Below, in pieces: positions 1 through 10,274 of a stretch of 64,000 bases of DNA (position 1 is the first letter of the stretch; each line of letters opens with the position of its first letter). The stretch lies in NCBI GenBank assembly GCA_039821555.1, contig JBCBNX010000001.1, forward strand, positions 360,576 to 424,575. The letters are read 5' to 3'. The stretch comes from Bacteroidota bacterium. GTDB lineage: Bacteria > Bacteroidota > Rhodothermia > Rhodothermales > Rubricoccaceae. Under the pieces are notes generated by a model. The model was not told where the DNA came from and searched no databases. It saw only the letters and a list, made by a program, of their open reading frames with translations. Position numbers and translations under genes: made by a program.

Positions 1-255
1 CACCTTGGACTCACGTGCGACCCCATAGGCGGCCTCGTGCAAGTCCCCTGCATCGAGCGCAACACGATGGGCGCCGTGAAGGCGATCAACGCGGCCGAGC
101 TTGCTCTCGAAGGAGACCCCACCCAGGCGAAGGTGACGCTTGACGAGGTGATCGAGACGATGCGGCAGACCGCCGCTGACATGAGCGATCGCTACAAGGA
201 GACCTCGCAGGGCGGCCTGGCGGTGAACGTATCGGTGCGGATCGCCGAGTGTTGA
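1..255 (+). CDS. sdaA: L-serine dehydratase (L-serine ammonia-lyase), C-terminal fragment
   Basis: Open from base 1, so the gene enters from the left edge and only its last 84 residues are seen. The fragment begins [17 protein letters not shown], the signature of the iron-sulfur L-serine dehydratase alpha domain. The two cysteines 11 residues apart (bases 16-18 and 49-51) match two of the ligands of the [4Fe-4S] cluster in this family. The enzyme deaminates L-serine to pyruvate and ammonia in the cytoplasm. The C-terminal helix and the tail ([14 protein letters not shown]) are intact and the stop is TGA at 253-255. Whether alpha and beta domains are fused cannot be told from this fragment. 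The family call is firm from the motif. Confidence 0.9.
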   Translation, partial: HLGLTCDPIGGLVQVPCIERNTMGAVKAINAAELALEGDPTQAKVTLDEVIETMRQTAADMSDRYKETSQGGLAVNVSVRIAEC

Positions 256-303
256 TGACCACGTAGTAGCGTCCGTCGTCGTCTTGCGCCAGAGGGGGTA
301 CCA

Positions 304-1818
<1,515 letters not shown>

Positions 1819-1836
1819 TCAGCGAGGGCGACTGCG

Positions 1837-3480
1837 TCAAGCGCGCGACACCGTCCACGTATGCTCGGTCCGAAGCGGCTGCGTGAAGGCGACCAGGCGC
1901 ACGAAGTAGGTCCCTGCGGCGAGCCCCGACCCCTCGACCGTGATGGGGTGGCGCCCCGCGTCGAGAACGCCACGTTTAAGCGTGCGCAGCCGCCGGCCGG
2001 CGGTGTCGTAGAGCGCCACGTCAACGTCGGTGGCCTCTTCCAGCGAGAACGCGAGCGACGAGCGCTGGCGGAACGGGTTGGGGAAGGCTGATGAGTAGCG
2101 GACGAACTCCGGTGTCGGGTCAGGCGGCGGCGTCGGGTCGGGCGGCGATGCGTCGGCGTCGAGGAAGCCGAGGGCCTCATAGGTCCCGCCAAGCACGTCC
2201 GCAGTGGCGTCGGCGCTGAGGCCGAGCCAGCGCTCCAGCAAGGTCGCATAGAGCGCGCGAAAGTCTGTGGTATTGGCCGGATTGCCTTTGTCGTCCAGCG
2301 CCGTGAGGTCTGGGAAGCCGCCAAACATCCCCCCGTTCACAGAGTCGCCCACGACGACGGTTGGTGCGGCTGTGCCGTGGTCTGTCCCCCCCGAGCCATT
2401 CTCCGCGAGCCGGCGGCCAAATTCGGAGAACGTCATCACCACCACGCGCTCAGCGTCGCCGGAGGCGCGGAGGTCGTTCATGAAAGCGTCGACCGCTTGG
2501 CCGAGCGCCCGCAGCAGAAACGTGTGCACGTTGGCCTGACGCGCGTGCGTGTCGAAGCCGTCCAGCGAGACGAGGTAGACGCGCGCGCCGAGGCGTCCTT
2601 TGATAAGCCGTGCCGTGGCTGCGAGCGACTTCGGCATCTCGTAGAGCGGGCCGTAGTCCGGCGCATTGGCCGATGCTCCCGCTTCATACGCCTGCTGGAT
2701 GACCTCTCGGTAGATAACGGATGCGTTCGCCAGGGCCCGGACGAAAGCGAGTTCCTCGCCGAAGCGGGTCGCCGGAACATCGTCCGGGTCATAAGCCGCC
2801 ACGCCGGAAGCGACGCGCTCGACGGCCTGGGCGTTGGCGAACGTCATCGCCAGGTTGGTGCTCTCCGCCTGGAAAAGCACGGGCACGGACGCGCCAATCT
2901 GCACGGCGGGCGGCGCCGGGGGCGGATTCGTCTCGTAGTCAGGAAACTCCTCCAGCAGGCCGCGGCCCATCCAGCCGGTCGTGCCTGACTCCGTGTCCGC
3001 CGTCGCGACGATGTCTGTCGAGCGGAAGTGCGAGAGGTTGTGGTCAGGGTAGCCAACCCCCTGAACGACGGCCATCTTGCCGTCGCCCCAGAGTTCCTCT
3101 AGCGCACCAAGCTCGGCGTTGAGCCCGAAATCATCAGTTAGCTGAAGCGTGCTCGCCTGTGGGATCGCGAGCGTGGGGCGCGCCTGGTAGTAGAGGTCGT
3201 TCGAGACTGGGACGATGGTGTTAAGGCCGTCATTGCCCCCGTTGAGCTGGATCAGGACGAGGACGCGGTCGGTTTCGAGCCCGGCGAGGTGGTGCAAAAA
3301 GGGCGTTTGCGCGAGCGTCCGTACCGGGGTGCCGCCGAGCAGCATGCCGCCTGCCGTGGCCGCGAGTCCAGAGCGTACGAGGAAGTCGCGCCGCGTCCAG
3401 ATGCGGTGGTCAGCGTCATGCGCGTGCCCGTCCTCTAGCGCGATGGCGCGGGGGCGATGGAGGGAATGATGGTCGCACAT
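1837..3480 (-). CDS. DUF1501 secreted protein with Tat signal and T9SS sorting domain
   Basis: A 547-residue DUF1501 (sulfatase-like fold) protein. The N-terminus has a twin-arginine motif TRRDFL (residues 29-34) followed by a hydrophobic Ala/Gly stretch and AQT, a Tat signal peptide. The core begins RVLVLIQLNGGNDGLNTIVP, the hallmark of DUF1501. A Pro/Asp-rich linker (PPDPTPPPDPTPEF, about residues 455-468) leads to a C-terminal domain starting AFPNPFRQ and ending in GLAAGTYFVRL, which resembles type A sorting domains of T9SS cargo. Export by Tat and then T9SS to the surface is inferred. It lies 65 bp downstream of the DUF1800 gene, a very common pairing of unknown biochemical role. Substrate is unknown. 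Confidence 0.85.
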   Translation of the reverse strand: MCDHHSLHRPRAIALEDGHAHDADHRIWTRRDFLVRSGLAATAGGMLLGGTPVRTLAQTPFLHHLAGLETDRVLVLIQLNGGNDGLNTIVPVSNDLYYQARPTLAIPQASTLQLTDDFGLNAELGALEELWGDGKMAVVQGVGYPDHNLSHFRSTDIVATADTESGTTGWMGRGLLEEFPDYETNPPPAPPAVQIGASVPVLFQAESTNLAMTFANAQAVERVASGVAAYDPDDVPATRFGEELAFVRALANASVIYREVIQQAYEAGASANAPDYGPLYEMPKSLAATARLIKGRLGARVYLVSLDGFDTHARQANVHTFLLRALGQAVDAFMNDLRASGDAERVVVMTFSEFGRRLAENGSGGTDHGTAAPTVVVGDSVNGGMFGGFPDLTALDDKGNPANTTDFRALYATLLERWLGLSADATADVLGGTYEALGFLDADASPPDPTPPPDPTPEFVRYSSAFPNPFRQRSSLAFSLEEATDVDVALYDTAGRRLRTLKRGVLDAGRHPITVEGSGLAAGTYFVRLVAFTQPLRTEHTWTVSRA

Positions 3481-3545
3481 GGGTGTGGAGGCAAGCGGCT
3501 GGGTGCAGGGCGATCGAGCAGGCGGTCGAGCAGGTCAGCAGGCGT

Positions 3546-5024
3546 CTACGTCAGCTGGAATTCGGGAAGCTCGGCGAGGTGGCTCAGCAGCGCGAGGTAA
3601 CGGGGGCGGACGCCCATGTCGGACGGATTCCACTCATACGAGGGCAGGCCTCCCAAGAGGATGTCTCCGAGCACGCGCTCGTCCGCTTCGCTGAGTGGTA
3701 CCGCGAGCAGGTGACGCGCGAGATCAACGGCGAGAGTCTGGGCATCGAACGGGTCGGGGAGGGTCAGCGCGAGCGCCTGCACGTTGGCGAGCACACCGCT
3801 CATGTTCTGCGCGGTCAATGTCCACCGCCTCGGGAGGGAGTCGGTTGTCAGCCAGCCGCGTCCGCGCGGCCAACCACCGACGTTAGGCGGCTGGAAGTAA
3901 GGCTGCTCCAGCCGCTCCAGCTGAAGGCTGAGCTTGCCGAGTTGGCTCTCCGGCAACGCGCTGGTGCCGGTCTCCCGATAGCGGCCGATCAGGAACGACA
4001 CCGCATCGGAGACCTGTGCGCCGATCACGCCAGCGTCGAAGAAGGCTTCGCTCCGCAGGAGGCGCTCGACAATAGGGTCGATGGCCCAGTCAGTCTTGAA
4101 CTGCGCGGCGAGCGTTTCGACGTGGGCAGGGTTGGCCGGTGCCGCGACAAAGGCTTCGTAGAGCCGCGTGCAGACGTAGTGTGCAATCGCGTCCGCACGG
4201 GCCTCGAACAGCCAATCGATCGCGCTCGCATAGTCAAACTGGTCCGTGCGGCCAAAGAGCGTCTTCGCGCCATTGTCGTGGCGGGCCGGGTCAAACTCGG
4301 CGACGAGCGTGCGCGGGTCGACGGTCCAGCCGGTGAGCGCCCGGGCGAGTTCACGCACGTCGTCCTGCGTGTAGTGGGGCGACCCGTCGGGGCCTTCGAG
4401 GCCCATCGTGAACAGCTCCATCAACTCGCGAGCGTAGTTCTCATTCGGCATGCCTACCGCGTTGCTGATCCCGTCGAGGAAGATCAGCATCGCAGGCGTG
4501 AGGCCCATGTCGAACACGAACTGCTTGAAGTTGCCCAGCGCATGCGTGCGGATGGTCTGCACATAGACGAAGGCGTGCCGCGCGAGGTCGTAGCGAAAGA
4601 CGGACGCGACGAAGTGGTTCTGCCAGAACACCGTCAGCTTGTCGCGCAGCGTCGGCGCGAAGTAGCTGCTCAGCAGGTCGAGCTCGAATTCGCGCCGCCA
4701 GCGTCGGTTGTCGGACGTGTACTGGCTGTAGGCCGACGTGCCGCGCTCGGGGCGGTCGAGTTCAGCCCAGTCGGGGGTCGTCAGCAGGGGCGCCCGACGC
4801 CCGGCATCGAGGACCTGGGAGACGGCGTTTTGCGCCGACGAAGACCGAAACGCGTCCACGTCGAGCACGGTCGCGCCAAAGCCGGTCCGGCGGAGGAGGT
4901 GGCGTATCCGGCGCTCGTCCCACGGCGCGTCAGCCGTCGAGGAAAACGGAGCGAGCGAGCCCGCGGGCATCGGCGACAGGGCCGGGGTAGCAGGACGACG
5001 AATTAGGAACGAGCGGCGGTCCAT
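3546..5024 (-). CDS. DUF1800 family protein
   Basis: A 492-residue DUF1800 protein. The N-terminal part carries the family hallmark of an RHLLRRTGFGAT segment (residues about 40-51). Further family features are the LDRPERGTSAYSQY region, LTVFWQNHF, a NENYARELMELFTMG block and a YTQDDVRELARALTGW block. The start MDRRSFLIRR has paired arginines but no good hydrophobic segment after it, so I cannot say whether it carries its own export signal. It is first in a two-gene operon with the Tat/T9SS DUF1501 protein. The pair recurs in many bacteria and is thought to act at or outside the envelope, but no reaction is established. Confidence 0.88.
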   Translation of the reverse strand: MDRRSFLIRRPATPALSPMPAGSLAPFSSTADAPWDERRIRHLLRRTGFGATVLDVDAFRSSSAQNAVSQVLDAGRRAPLLTTPDWAELDRPERGTSAYSQYTSDNRRWRREFELDLLSSYFAPTLRDKLTVFWQNHFVASVFRYDLARHAFVYVQTIRTHALGNFKQFVFDMGLTPAMLIFLDGISNAVGMPNENYARELMELFTMGLEGPDGSPHYTQDDVRELARALTGWTVDPRTLVAEFDPARHDNGAKTLFGRTDQFDYASAIDWLFEARADAIAHYVCTRLYEAFVAAPANPAHVETLAAQFKTDWAIDPIVERLLRSEAFFDAGVIGAQVSDAVSFLIGRYRETGTSALPESQLGKLSLQLERLEQPYFQPPNVGGWPRGRGWLTTDSLPRRWTLTAQNMSGVLANVQALALTLPDPFDAQTLAVDLARHLLAVPLSEADERVLGDILLGGLPSYEWNPSDMGVRPRYLALLSHLAELPEFQLT

Positions 5025-5120
5025 GGCGGGATGCCATTATGGGGGCGAGAGAAGCGGGGACATAGACCTCCGATCAAACCTCCCACCGTCTTCGCTGGGC
5101 GGGCTTTGACGCTGCTCGAT

Positions 5121-5141
5121 GGAACGCTCGTGTGACGTTCC
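5121..5141 (-). terminator. possible hairpin after serS
   Basis: GGAACG (5121-5126) and CGTTCC (5136-5141) form a perfect 6-bp stem with a 9-nt loop. It lies 52 bp past the serS stop on the minus strand, in the 168-bp gap before the DUF1800 gene. There is no U-run, so this is a weak terminator call. Confidence 0.3.
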
Positions 5142-5192
5142 TGGCAGGAAAACCTGAGCCGTTTGCACGGTGCGGACCGCTCGCGAGCAGAC

Positions 5193-6488
5193 CTATGCTC
5201 CGATTGTGGCAAACCCGGTGTATGCGTGGAGCACCTCGGGCAGGCGTATGGTGCCGTTGGGCTGCTGGCCATTCTCCAGAAGCGCCGCCACGATGCGTGG
5301 GAGCGCAAGCCCAGAGCCGTTGAGTGTGTGGATCGGCTCGGGCTTGGCCCCGGACTCGCGGCGATAGCGGATCAGCGCCCGCCGCGCCTGAAACGCTTCG
5401 AAGTTCGACACCGACGACACTTCGAGCCAGCGGGCCTGCCCCGCGCTCCACACCTCGAGGTCGTACTTCTTGGCCTGTGTGAAGCCCATATCGCCCGTGC
5501 ACATCAGGAGGCGTCGGAAGGGAAGTTCGAGCAGGTCGAGCACCCGCTCCGCGTCCTGGCGTAGTGCTTCGAGGGCGTCGTAGCTGTCCTCGGGCCGCAC
5601 AAACTGAACGAGTTCTACCTTGTCAAACTGGTGGAGCCGGTTGAGGCCGCGCACGTCCTTGCCGTAGGAGCCCGCCTCGCGGCGAAAGCACGGGGTGTAG
5701 GCGACGTACTTTACCGGCAATGCGTCCGCGTCGAAGATCTCGTCGCGGTAGAAATTGGTGACGGGCACCTCGGCCGTGGGGATGAGGAACAGGCCGTCGC
5801 GCTCGGCCTCGTACATCATGGCTTCTTTGTCGGGAATCTGACCAGTCCCAATGCCCGAAGCCTCGTTGATGACGAGCGGCGGCTGCATCTCGATGTAGCC
5901 GTGCGCAACGGCTTGGTCGAGGAAGAACTGGATGAGCGCCCGCTGCAGGCGTGCGCCTTGCCCGATGTAGAAGGGAAAGCCTGCACCGGCCACCTTCGCG
6001 CCCCGCTCGAAATCGACGAGGCCGTGCTTGTCGAGCAACTCCCAGTGCGGCAGCGGCTGAAAGTCCCCACTGAAGGCGCTGAAGTCGGGCTTCTGCCCGA
6101 CCTCGGCCACCACGACGTTGTCCTCATCGGTCGCGCCCACAGGAACGCTCTCATGTGGGACGTTGGGCAACTCCAGCATGAGCCGCTGCTGGGCCTCGCC
6201 AGCAACACGAGCGGCGTCTTCGAGGGCCTTTTTCTGGGCTTTGAGCTCGTTGGACTGCGCGAGCAATGGCGCGGCTTCCTCGCGCTTTCCCGCTTTCATG
6301 AGCGGGCCGATCTGGCGGCTCGTCTCGTTGAGCCGCTGCTGCACGTCCTGCAAAGCCGTCTGCGACTCCCGGCGTTCTGCGTCACTTGCCAGGAACGCAT
6401 CGACGAGGGCCGGGTCGCCTGCGCGCTTGTCTCGCATGGCGGTACGAACGCGGTCAGGATGCTGGCGGACGAAAGCGGGATCGAGCAT
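5193..6488 (-). CDS. serS: seryl-tRNA synthetase
   Basis: A 431-residue class II synthetase that charges tRNA-Ser (and tRNA-Sec where present). The N-terminal 110 residues form the expected long antiparallel coiled-coil arm that grips the tRNA variable loop. The catalytic core shows the TAEVPVTN serine-binding motif (about 238-245), motif 2 FRREAGSYGKDVRG (268-281), and motif 3 GSGLALPRIVAALLENGQ near residues 393-410. The length is normal for the family. It is a single gene, divergent from the hybrid kinase across 150 bp. A TATCTTG element about 30 nt upstream could be its promoter. Confidence 0.97.
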   Translation of the reverse strand: MLDPAFVRQHPDRVRTAMRDKRAGDPALVDAFLASDAERRESQTALQDVQQRLNETSRQIGPLMKAGKREEAAPLLAQSNELKAQKKALEDAARVAGEAQQRLMLELPNVPHESVPVGATDEDNVVVAEVGQKPDFSAFSGDFQPLPHWELLDKHGLVDFERGAKVAGAGFPFYIGQGARLQRALIQFFLDQAVAHGYIEMQPPLVINEASGIGTGQIPDKEAMMYEAERDGLFLIPTAEVPVTNFYRDEIFDADALPVKYVAYTPCFRREAGSYGKDVRGLNRLHQFDKVELVQFVRPEDSYDALEALRQDAERVLDLLELPFRRLLMCTGDMGFTQAKKYDLEVWSAGQARWLEVSSVSNFEAFQARRALIRYRRESGAKPEPIHTLNGSGLALPRIVAALLENGQQPNGTIRLPEVLHAYTGFATIGA

Positions 6489-6516
6489 GCGCTGGGAGGT
6501 CGGAGAAGAGAGCAGG

Positions 6517-6523
6517 CAAGATA
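6517..6523 (-). promoter_or_regulatory. -7-like element upstream of serS
   Basis: On the minus strand this reads TATCTTG, close to the Bacteroidota -7 consensus TAnnTTTG (one T short), 28 nt before the serS ATG. No good -33 element was seen. Confidence 0.35.
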
Positions 6524-6638
6524 CTCAGTCGTCGCGTGGTTCGTCCTTAAGCGGGCGGCGCAACGGACGATAAATGCAGTGTACCCCGTCAGTCCGCTGT
6601 TTTCTCGCAGCGCCTCGCTCACCCCATCTCTTTCAGGT

Positions 6639-9011
6639 ATGCTTCCTGAGTTCGCTGCCACAGCTCGGCTCGGCGCCTCTGGTGCCGTGCGGCTTCCCTC
6701 GGACGAGCTCCACCAACTCCGCAGTGAGGTTGAATGGCTCCGGCAGGAGCGGGCGCGCTACCGCGCCGTCTCGGAGCTGACACCGGGGCTGGCCTTCGAC
6801 CTCCACACGCACGATCAGGGCCAGCTAAGCCTGCGGTGGGTGAATCCCGCGCTTCAGCGCCTCCTTGAATTCGAAGAAGGCGATGGCGACGTCTGCCGCT
6901 ACATCTTTGCGGAGGACGAGTCGAAAGCGCAAGGCTTCGCCCGCGACCTCCGTGCGGGTCAGCGCATCGACGGAGAGATCCGGATCGTGACGCCCAGTCA
7001 GGGCGTCCGCTGGATCCGGTTTTGGGCACAGCCGGTGGCACGCGCCGGGGTCACCGAGCGCGTCTACGGCGCCGCAGAGGACGTCACCGCACTGCACCAC
7101 GCCACCGACGATCTCCGCAGCACACACGACCGGCTGCGGTCGCTCATGCGAGGGCTGCCCGGCACCATCTCGCGTGTGAGCCGCGACCTTCGCTACCTCG
7201 AAGTGAACGAGCAGCTTGCGGCGCTCTTCGATTTGTCACCGGGCGAATTCATCAACCAACCCATCGACTTCCTCGGCGCTGGGCACACCCTGGAGGCGTT
7301 CCTCCGGGAGTTTTTCGCGGGCGACGAGGAGCAGGCGACGTGCGACCTCGCACCTTCCATCGGCGGGGTGGCACGTCACCTGATGGTGGTGGCGCACAAA
7401 TACGACAACGGCGACGCCGCGCACCTGATCGGGATCGACCTTACCGCGCAGCGTGCTGCCGAGGGCGAGGCGCGCACCAAGGACCGACTCCACCGAGCCC
7501 TCGTCGAGACGGCGCCGGAAGCCATCCTCGTCGTGGACCTCGATAAAGGGCGCATCGTGCAGGCTAACCAGAACGCCGGAGCACTACTCGGCCGCGCTAC
7601 CGAATCGCTTCTGGGACAGCCGCTCGACATCATCAGCCCGCCCTGGCAGCCCGGTGGCGTCGTCTCTGCAGATCGGTTGACGATGCTGCTGCAGCAGGCC
7701 AGCCAGCATGCGCTCACGGAAGAATGGACCTGCCGCGACGCGGAGGGGGGCGACATCGTCTGCGAACTGCGACTCAGCCCACTCAGCCAGGCGCCCCCGC
7801 TCATCCGGTGCAGCCTTCGCGACCTTACCGAGCAGCACCGGCGCGAGCGCGAACTCGTCGCCGCACGCGAACAGGCCGAGGCCATGATGCAGCTCCGCGC
7901 GAGCTTCCTGTCGAACATGAGCCATGAATTCCGGACACCGCTGACCGGCATCATTGGCTTCTCGGCGTTGCTGGCGGAGTCGGCTCAGGACGAGCAGCGC
8001 GAGATGGTGAGCGTGATCGAACGGAGCGGGACCCGTCTTCTCCGACTGCTGAATGGCATATTGGACCTCGCCACGTTGGAGGCAGGGATCATGGAGGTGC
8101 GCGCCGCCGACCTCGACGTTGGTCGCGAGGTGCGCGAGGCGATTCGGTTGCACGCTGCCGCCGCCGACGAGAAAGGGCTGGTCGTAAAGCTGAACATGCC
8201 CGAACGATCGGCCCGAGCCATCCTCGACCCCACGCTGTTTCAGCGTGTCATGGCTAGCCTGCTCGACAACGCTATCCGCTTCACCGAAATGGGTGGCGTC
8301 GAGGTGACGCTGTCAGAGCGCGACGGAGGGGTGCACATCGCCGTGCGCGATTCGGGCATCGGGATCAGTCCGAGCTTCTTGCCCTTCATCTTTGAAGGCT
8401 TTTCCCAGGAGTCTACGGGCATCGCACGCACGCACGAAGGGAGCGGCCTCGGCCTCGCCATCACGCGCGGGCTCGTCGAGCTCATGGAGGGAACCATCGA
8501 CGTGGAAAGCGTGCGTGGGGCGGGCGCTACGTTTACGGTCACCTTCCCGAGCGTGGAGGGAGAGCCACAGATCGCACCCGTGAACGACGACCGACAGGGA
8601 CAACGTGGAGGGGAGGTCGGTGCCGAGGACGCCTCGGAAGCCCGCGTGCTTGCTGTGGAGGACAGTGCGGATGCACAGCGCATGCTGCACTATGCCCTCG
8701 GCCCGCACTACCGTCTCGACGCCGTGGCGAGCGAGACCGACGCGTTGCGTCTGGCACAGCTCCACGCGTACGACCTCGTGCTCATGGACGTAAACCTCGG
8801 GGCGAAACGCGACGGGGTGGACGTGCTCAACGCCCTACGGGACCTTTCGGGGTACGAGAACACGCCGATCCTGGCGGTGACGGCCTACGCGATGCCGGGC
8901 GACCGCGAGCGGTTCCTGCGCTGCGGCTTCGACGGCTATCTCGGCAAGCCGTTCACGACGGCACGCGTGCAGGAGGTTGTCCAGGAGACGCTGGCGGCGC
9001 GTTCCGGTTGA
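6639..9011 (+). CDS. soluble hybrid sensor histidine kinase with PAS domains and receiver
   Basis: I place the start at ATG 6639; the reading frame stays open far upstream but that part is antisense to serS. The 790-residue protein has no membrane segment. Three PAS-like units cover about residues 40-155, 160-275 and 285-400. A short coiled coil precedes the HisKA H-box SNMSHEFRTPLTG with phospho-His429. The ATPase domain has N-box LLDNAIRFTE, G1 DSGIGIS and G2 GSGLGLA. A C-terminal receiver domain (about 668-790) has phospho-Asp717 in LVLMDVN and Lys770 in GKPF. It is therefore a cytoplasmic hybrid kinase that should need a separate HPt protein or a direct partner. None is encoded nearby. 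The last PAS may sense a small ligand, but no cofactor motif is clear. Confidence 0.92.
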   Translation: MLPEFAATARLGASGAVRLPSDELHQLRSEVEWLRQERARYRAVSELTPGLAFDLHTHDQGQLSLRWVNPALQRLLEFEEGDGDVCRYIFAEDESKAQGFARDLRAGQRIDGEIRIVTPSQGVRWIRFWAQPVARAGVTERVYGAAEDVTALHHATDDLRSTHDRLRSLMRGLPGTISRVSRDLRYLEVNEQLAALFDLSPGEFINQPIDFLGAGHTLEAFLREFFAGDEEQATCDLAPSIGGVARHLMVVAHKYDNGDAAHLIGIDLTAQRAAEGEARTKDRLHRALVETAPEAILVVDLDKGRIVQANQNAGALLGRATESLLGQPLDIISPPWQPGGVVSADRLTMLLQQASQHALTEEWTCRDAEGGDIVCELRLSPLSQAPPLIRCSLRDLTEQHRRERELVAAREQAEAMMQLRASFLSNMSHEFRTPLTGIIGFSALLAESAQDEQREMVSVIERSGTRLLRLLNGILDLATLEAGIMEVRAADLDVGREVREAIRLHAAAADEKGLVVKLNMPERSARAILDPTLFQRVMASLLDNAIRFTEMGGVEVTLSERDGGVHIAVRDSGIGISPSFLPFIFEGFSQESTGIARTHEGSGLGLAITRGLVELMEGTIDVESVRGAGATFTVTFPSVEGEPQIAPVNDDRQGQRGGEVGAEDASEARVLAVEDSADAQRMLHYALGPHYRLDAVASETDALRLAQLHAYDLVLMDVNLGAKRDGVDVLNALRDLSGYENTPILAVTAYAMPGDRERFLRCGFDGYLGKPFTTARVQEVVQETLAARSG

Positions 9012-9127
9012 CGGAGGCAGCCAGGTGAACGCGATCTGGGGCTACGGGCACGTAGATTGCCCCACCACTACGACCCGGCTCTCTGGCTGGCTTCGCTTAC
9101 CCGCGCTCTCGCCTCTGTCTCTCTCCG

Positions 9128-10198
9128 ATGGAATCCACGACAACGTTCGACCTCGCCGCTGCCCTCGACCGCCTCGACCCCGACGATATGCTCGGGGCTG
9201 TGTGTGCCTTTCCTGACCACTTCCGCGAAGGCTGGACCCGGGCCGCTTCCGTAGAAGGCCTTAGCTGGTCGGCCACCGACTTCGACGCGGTCGTTGTGTG
9301 CGGCATGGGCGGATCAGCCATCGGTGGCGACCTCACACGAACCTATTGCGAGGCGACCAGTCCGGTGCCCATGTCGGTGGTCCGGGGCTATGAACTTCCC
9401 GCGTTTGTGGGGCCGAAGACGCTCGTCGTAGCGTCGAGCTACTCCGGCGGTACCGAGGAGACCCTCTCGGCCTTCCGCCAGGCCCTCGATCGCGGCGCGA
9501 CCGTACTCTGCGTCACCACAGGCGGGACGCTCCTTGACGAGGCAAAGGCCCACAACCTCGCCCACGTTGTTGTGCCGGGCGGCTTGCAGCCCCGCGCTGC
9601 ACTCGGGTACTCGTTCTCGGTGCTGCTTCGTCTTGCGCGCGCCTTGGGCATGACCGACCTGCCCGATGCCGCTCTCGACGCCGCCCTCAGCGAAGCCAGC
9701 GCGCGCGCGGAACGCATGGCCGACACCGACGGCAACGCCGCGTTCGATCTCGCGGAGGTGCTCTATGGCAAGCTGGCTGTGATCTACAGCGGTACGGGTT
9801 TTCTGGAGGCGGTCAACCTCCGCTGGCGCACCCAAATCCATGAGAACGCAAAGGCGCCGGCAGTGGGCAATCTCTTTGCCGAGCTCAACCACAACGAAAT
9901 CATGGGCTTCGAGGCGGCCCCTGTGTCGATTTCGCAGCAAATGGCTGTCGTGGTGCTTCGCGACGAGAGCGATCACGCGCAGATCCAGAAGCGCATGACG
10001 ATCACGCAAGGCTTGCTCGGCGACAGTGTGGCGTCGTGGAACGAGGCCTCAGCCGACGGCTCAACGCGCCTCGGCCGCATGTTCTCTCTGCTCCAACTTG
10101 GCGATTTCGTCTCCTTTTGGCTCGCGATGCTCCAGGGCGTCGACCCGACGCCGGTGGACACGATCCAGCAACTCAAGAAAACGCTGACTGAGCAGTAA
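9128..10198 (+). CDS. bifunctional phosphoglucose/phosphomannose isomerase
   Basis: A 356-residue SIS-domain isomerase of the archaeal/Bacteroidota type (bifunctional PGI/PMI). It should interconvert glucose-6-P or mannose-6-P with fructose-6-P in the cytoplasm. Key segments are CGMGGSAIGGD (58-68), SYSGGTEET (104-112) with the sugar-phosphate binding Ser/Thr residues, RWRTQIHENAK (232-242) with the catalytic-type Glu239, and ELNHNEI (252-258) with the base-type His. The C-terminus DPTPVDTIQQLKK is also typical. It is a single gene between two unrelated loci. It can supply mannose-type precursors to the surface-sugar genes elsewhere, but no operon link is visible. A TAGATTG sequence (9053-9059) might be its -7 element. 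Confidence 0.93.
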   Translation: MESTTTFDLAAALDRLDPDDMLGAVCAFPDHFREGWTRAASVEGLSWSATDFDAVVVCGMGGSAIGGDLTRTYCEATSPVPMSVVRGYELPAFVGPKTLVVASSYSGGTEETLSAFRQALDRGATVLCVTTGGTLLDEAKAHNLAHVVVPGGLQPRAALGYSFSVLLRLARALGMTDLPDAALDAALSEASARAERMADTDGNAAFDLAEVLYGKLAVIYSGTGFLEAVNLRWRTQIHENAKAPAVGNLFAELNHNEIMGFEAAPVSISQQMAVVVLRDESDHAQIQKRMTITQGLLGDSVASWNEASADGSTRLGRMFSLLQLGDFVSFWLAMLQGVDPTPVDTIQQLKKTLTEQ

Positions 10199-10274
10199 GG
10201 ACGGGCGGTGTGGGGGGCGCACACGTCCGCACCATCCTGATTTCAAGCGTAGGCCGACAGGTTTCGGGGTGCTT

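Noticed and set aside
3483..5006. 507-residue plus-strand frame
   Set aside because: It is antisense to the DUF1800 gene, arises from high GC, and has no recognisable motif.
5631..6638. Upstream extension of the hybrid kinase frame
   Set aside because: The 336 extra residues are antisense to serS and show no domain; the real start is near 6639.
10199..10274. Imperfect hairpin after the PGI/PMI gene
   Set aside because: The stem needs a 5-nt bulge and has no U-run, so I do not call a terminator.
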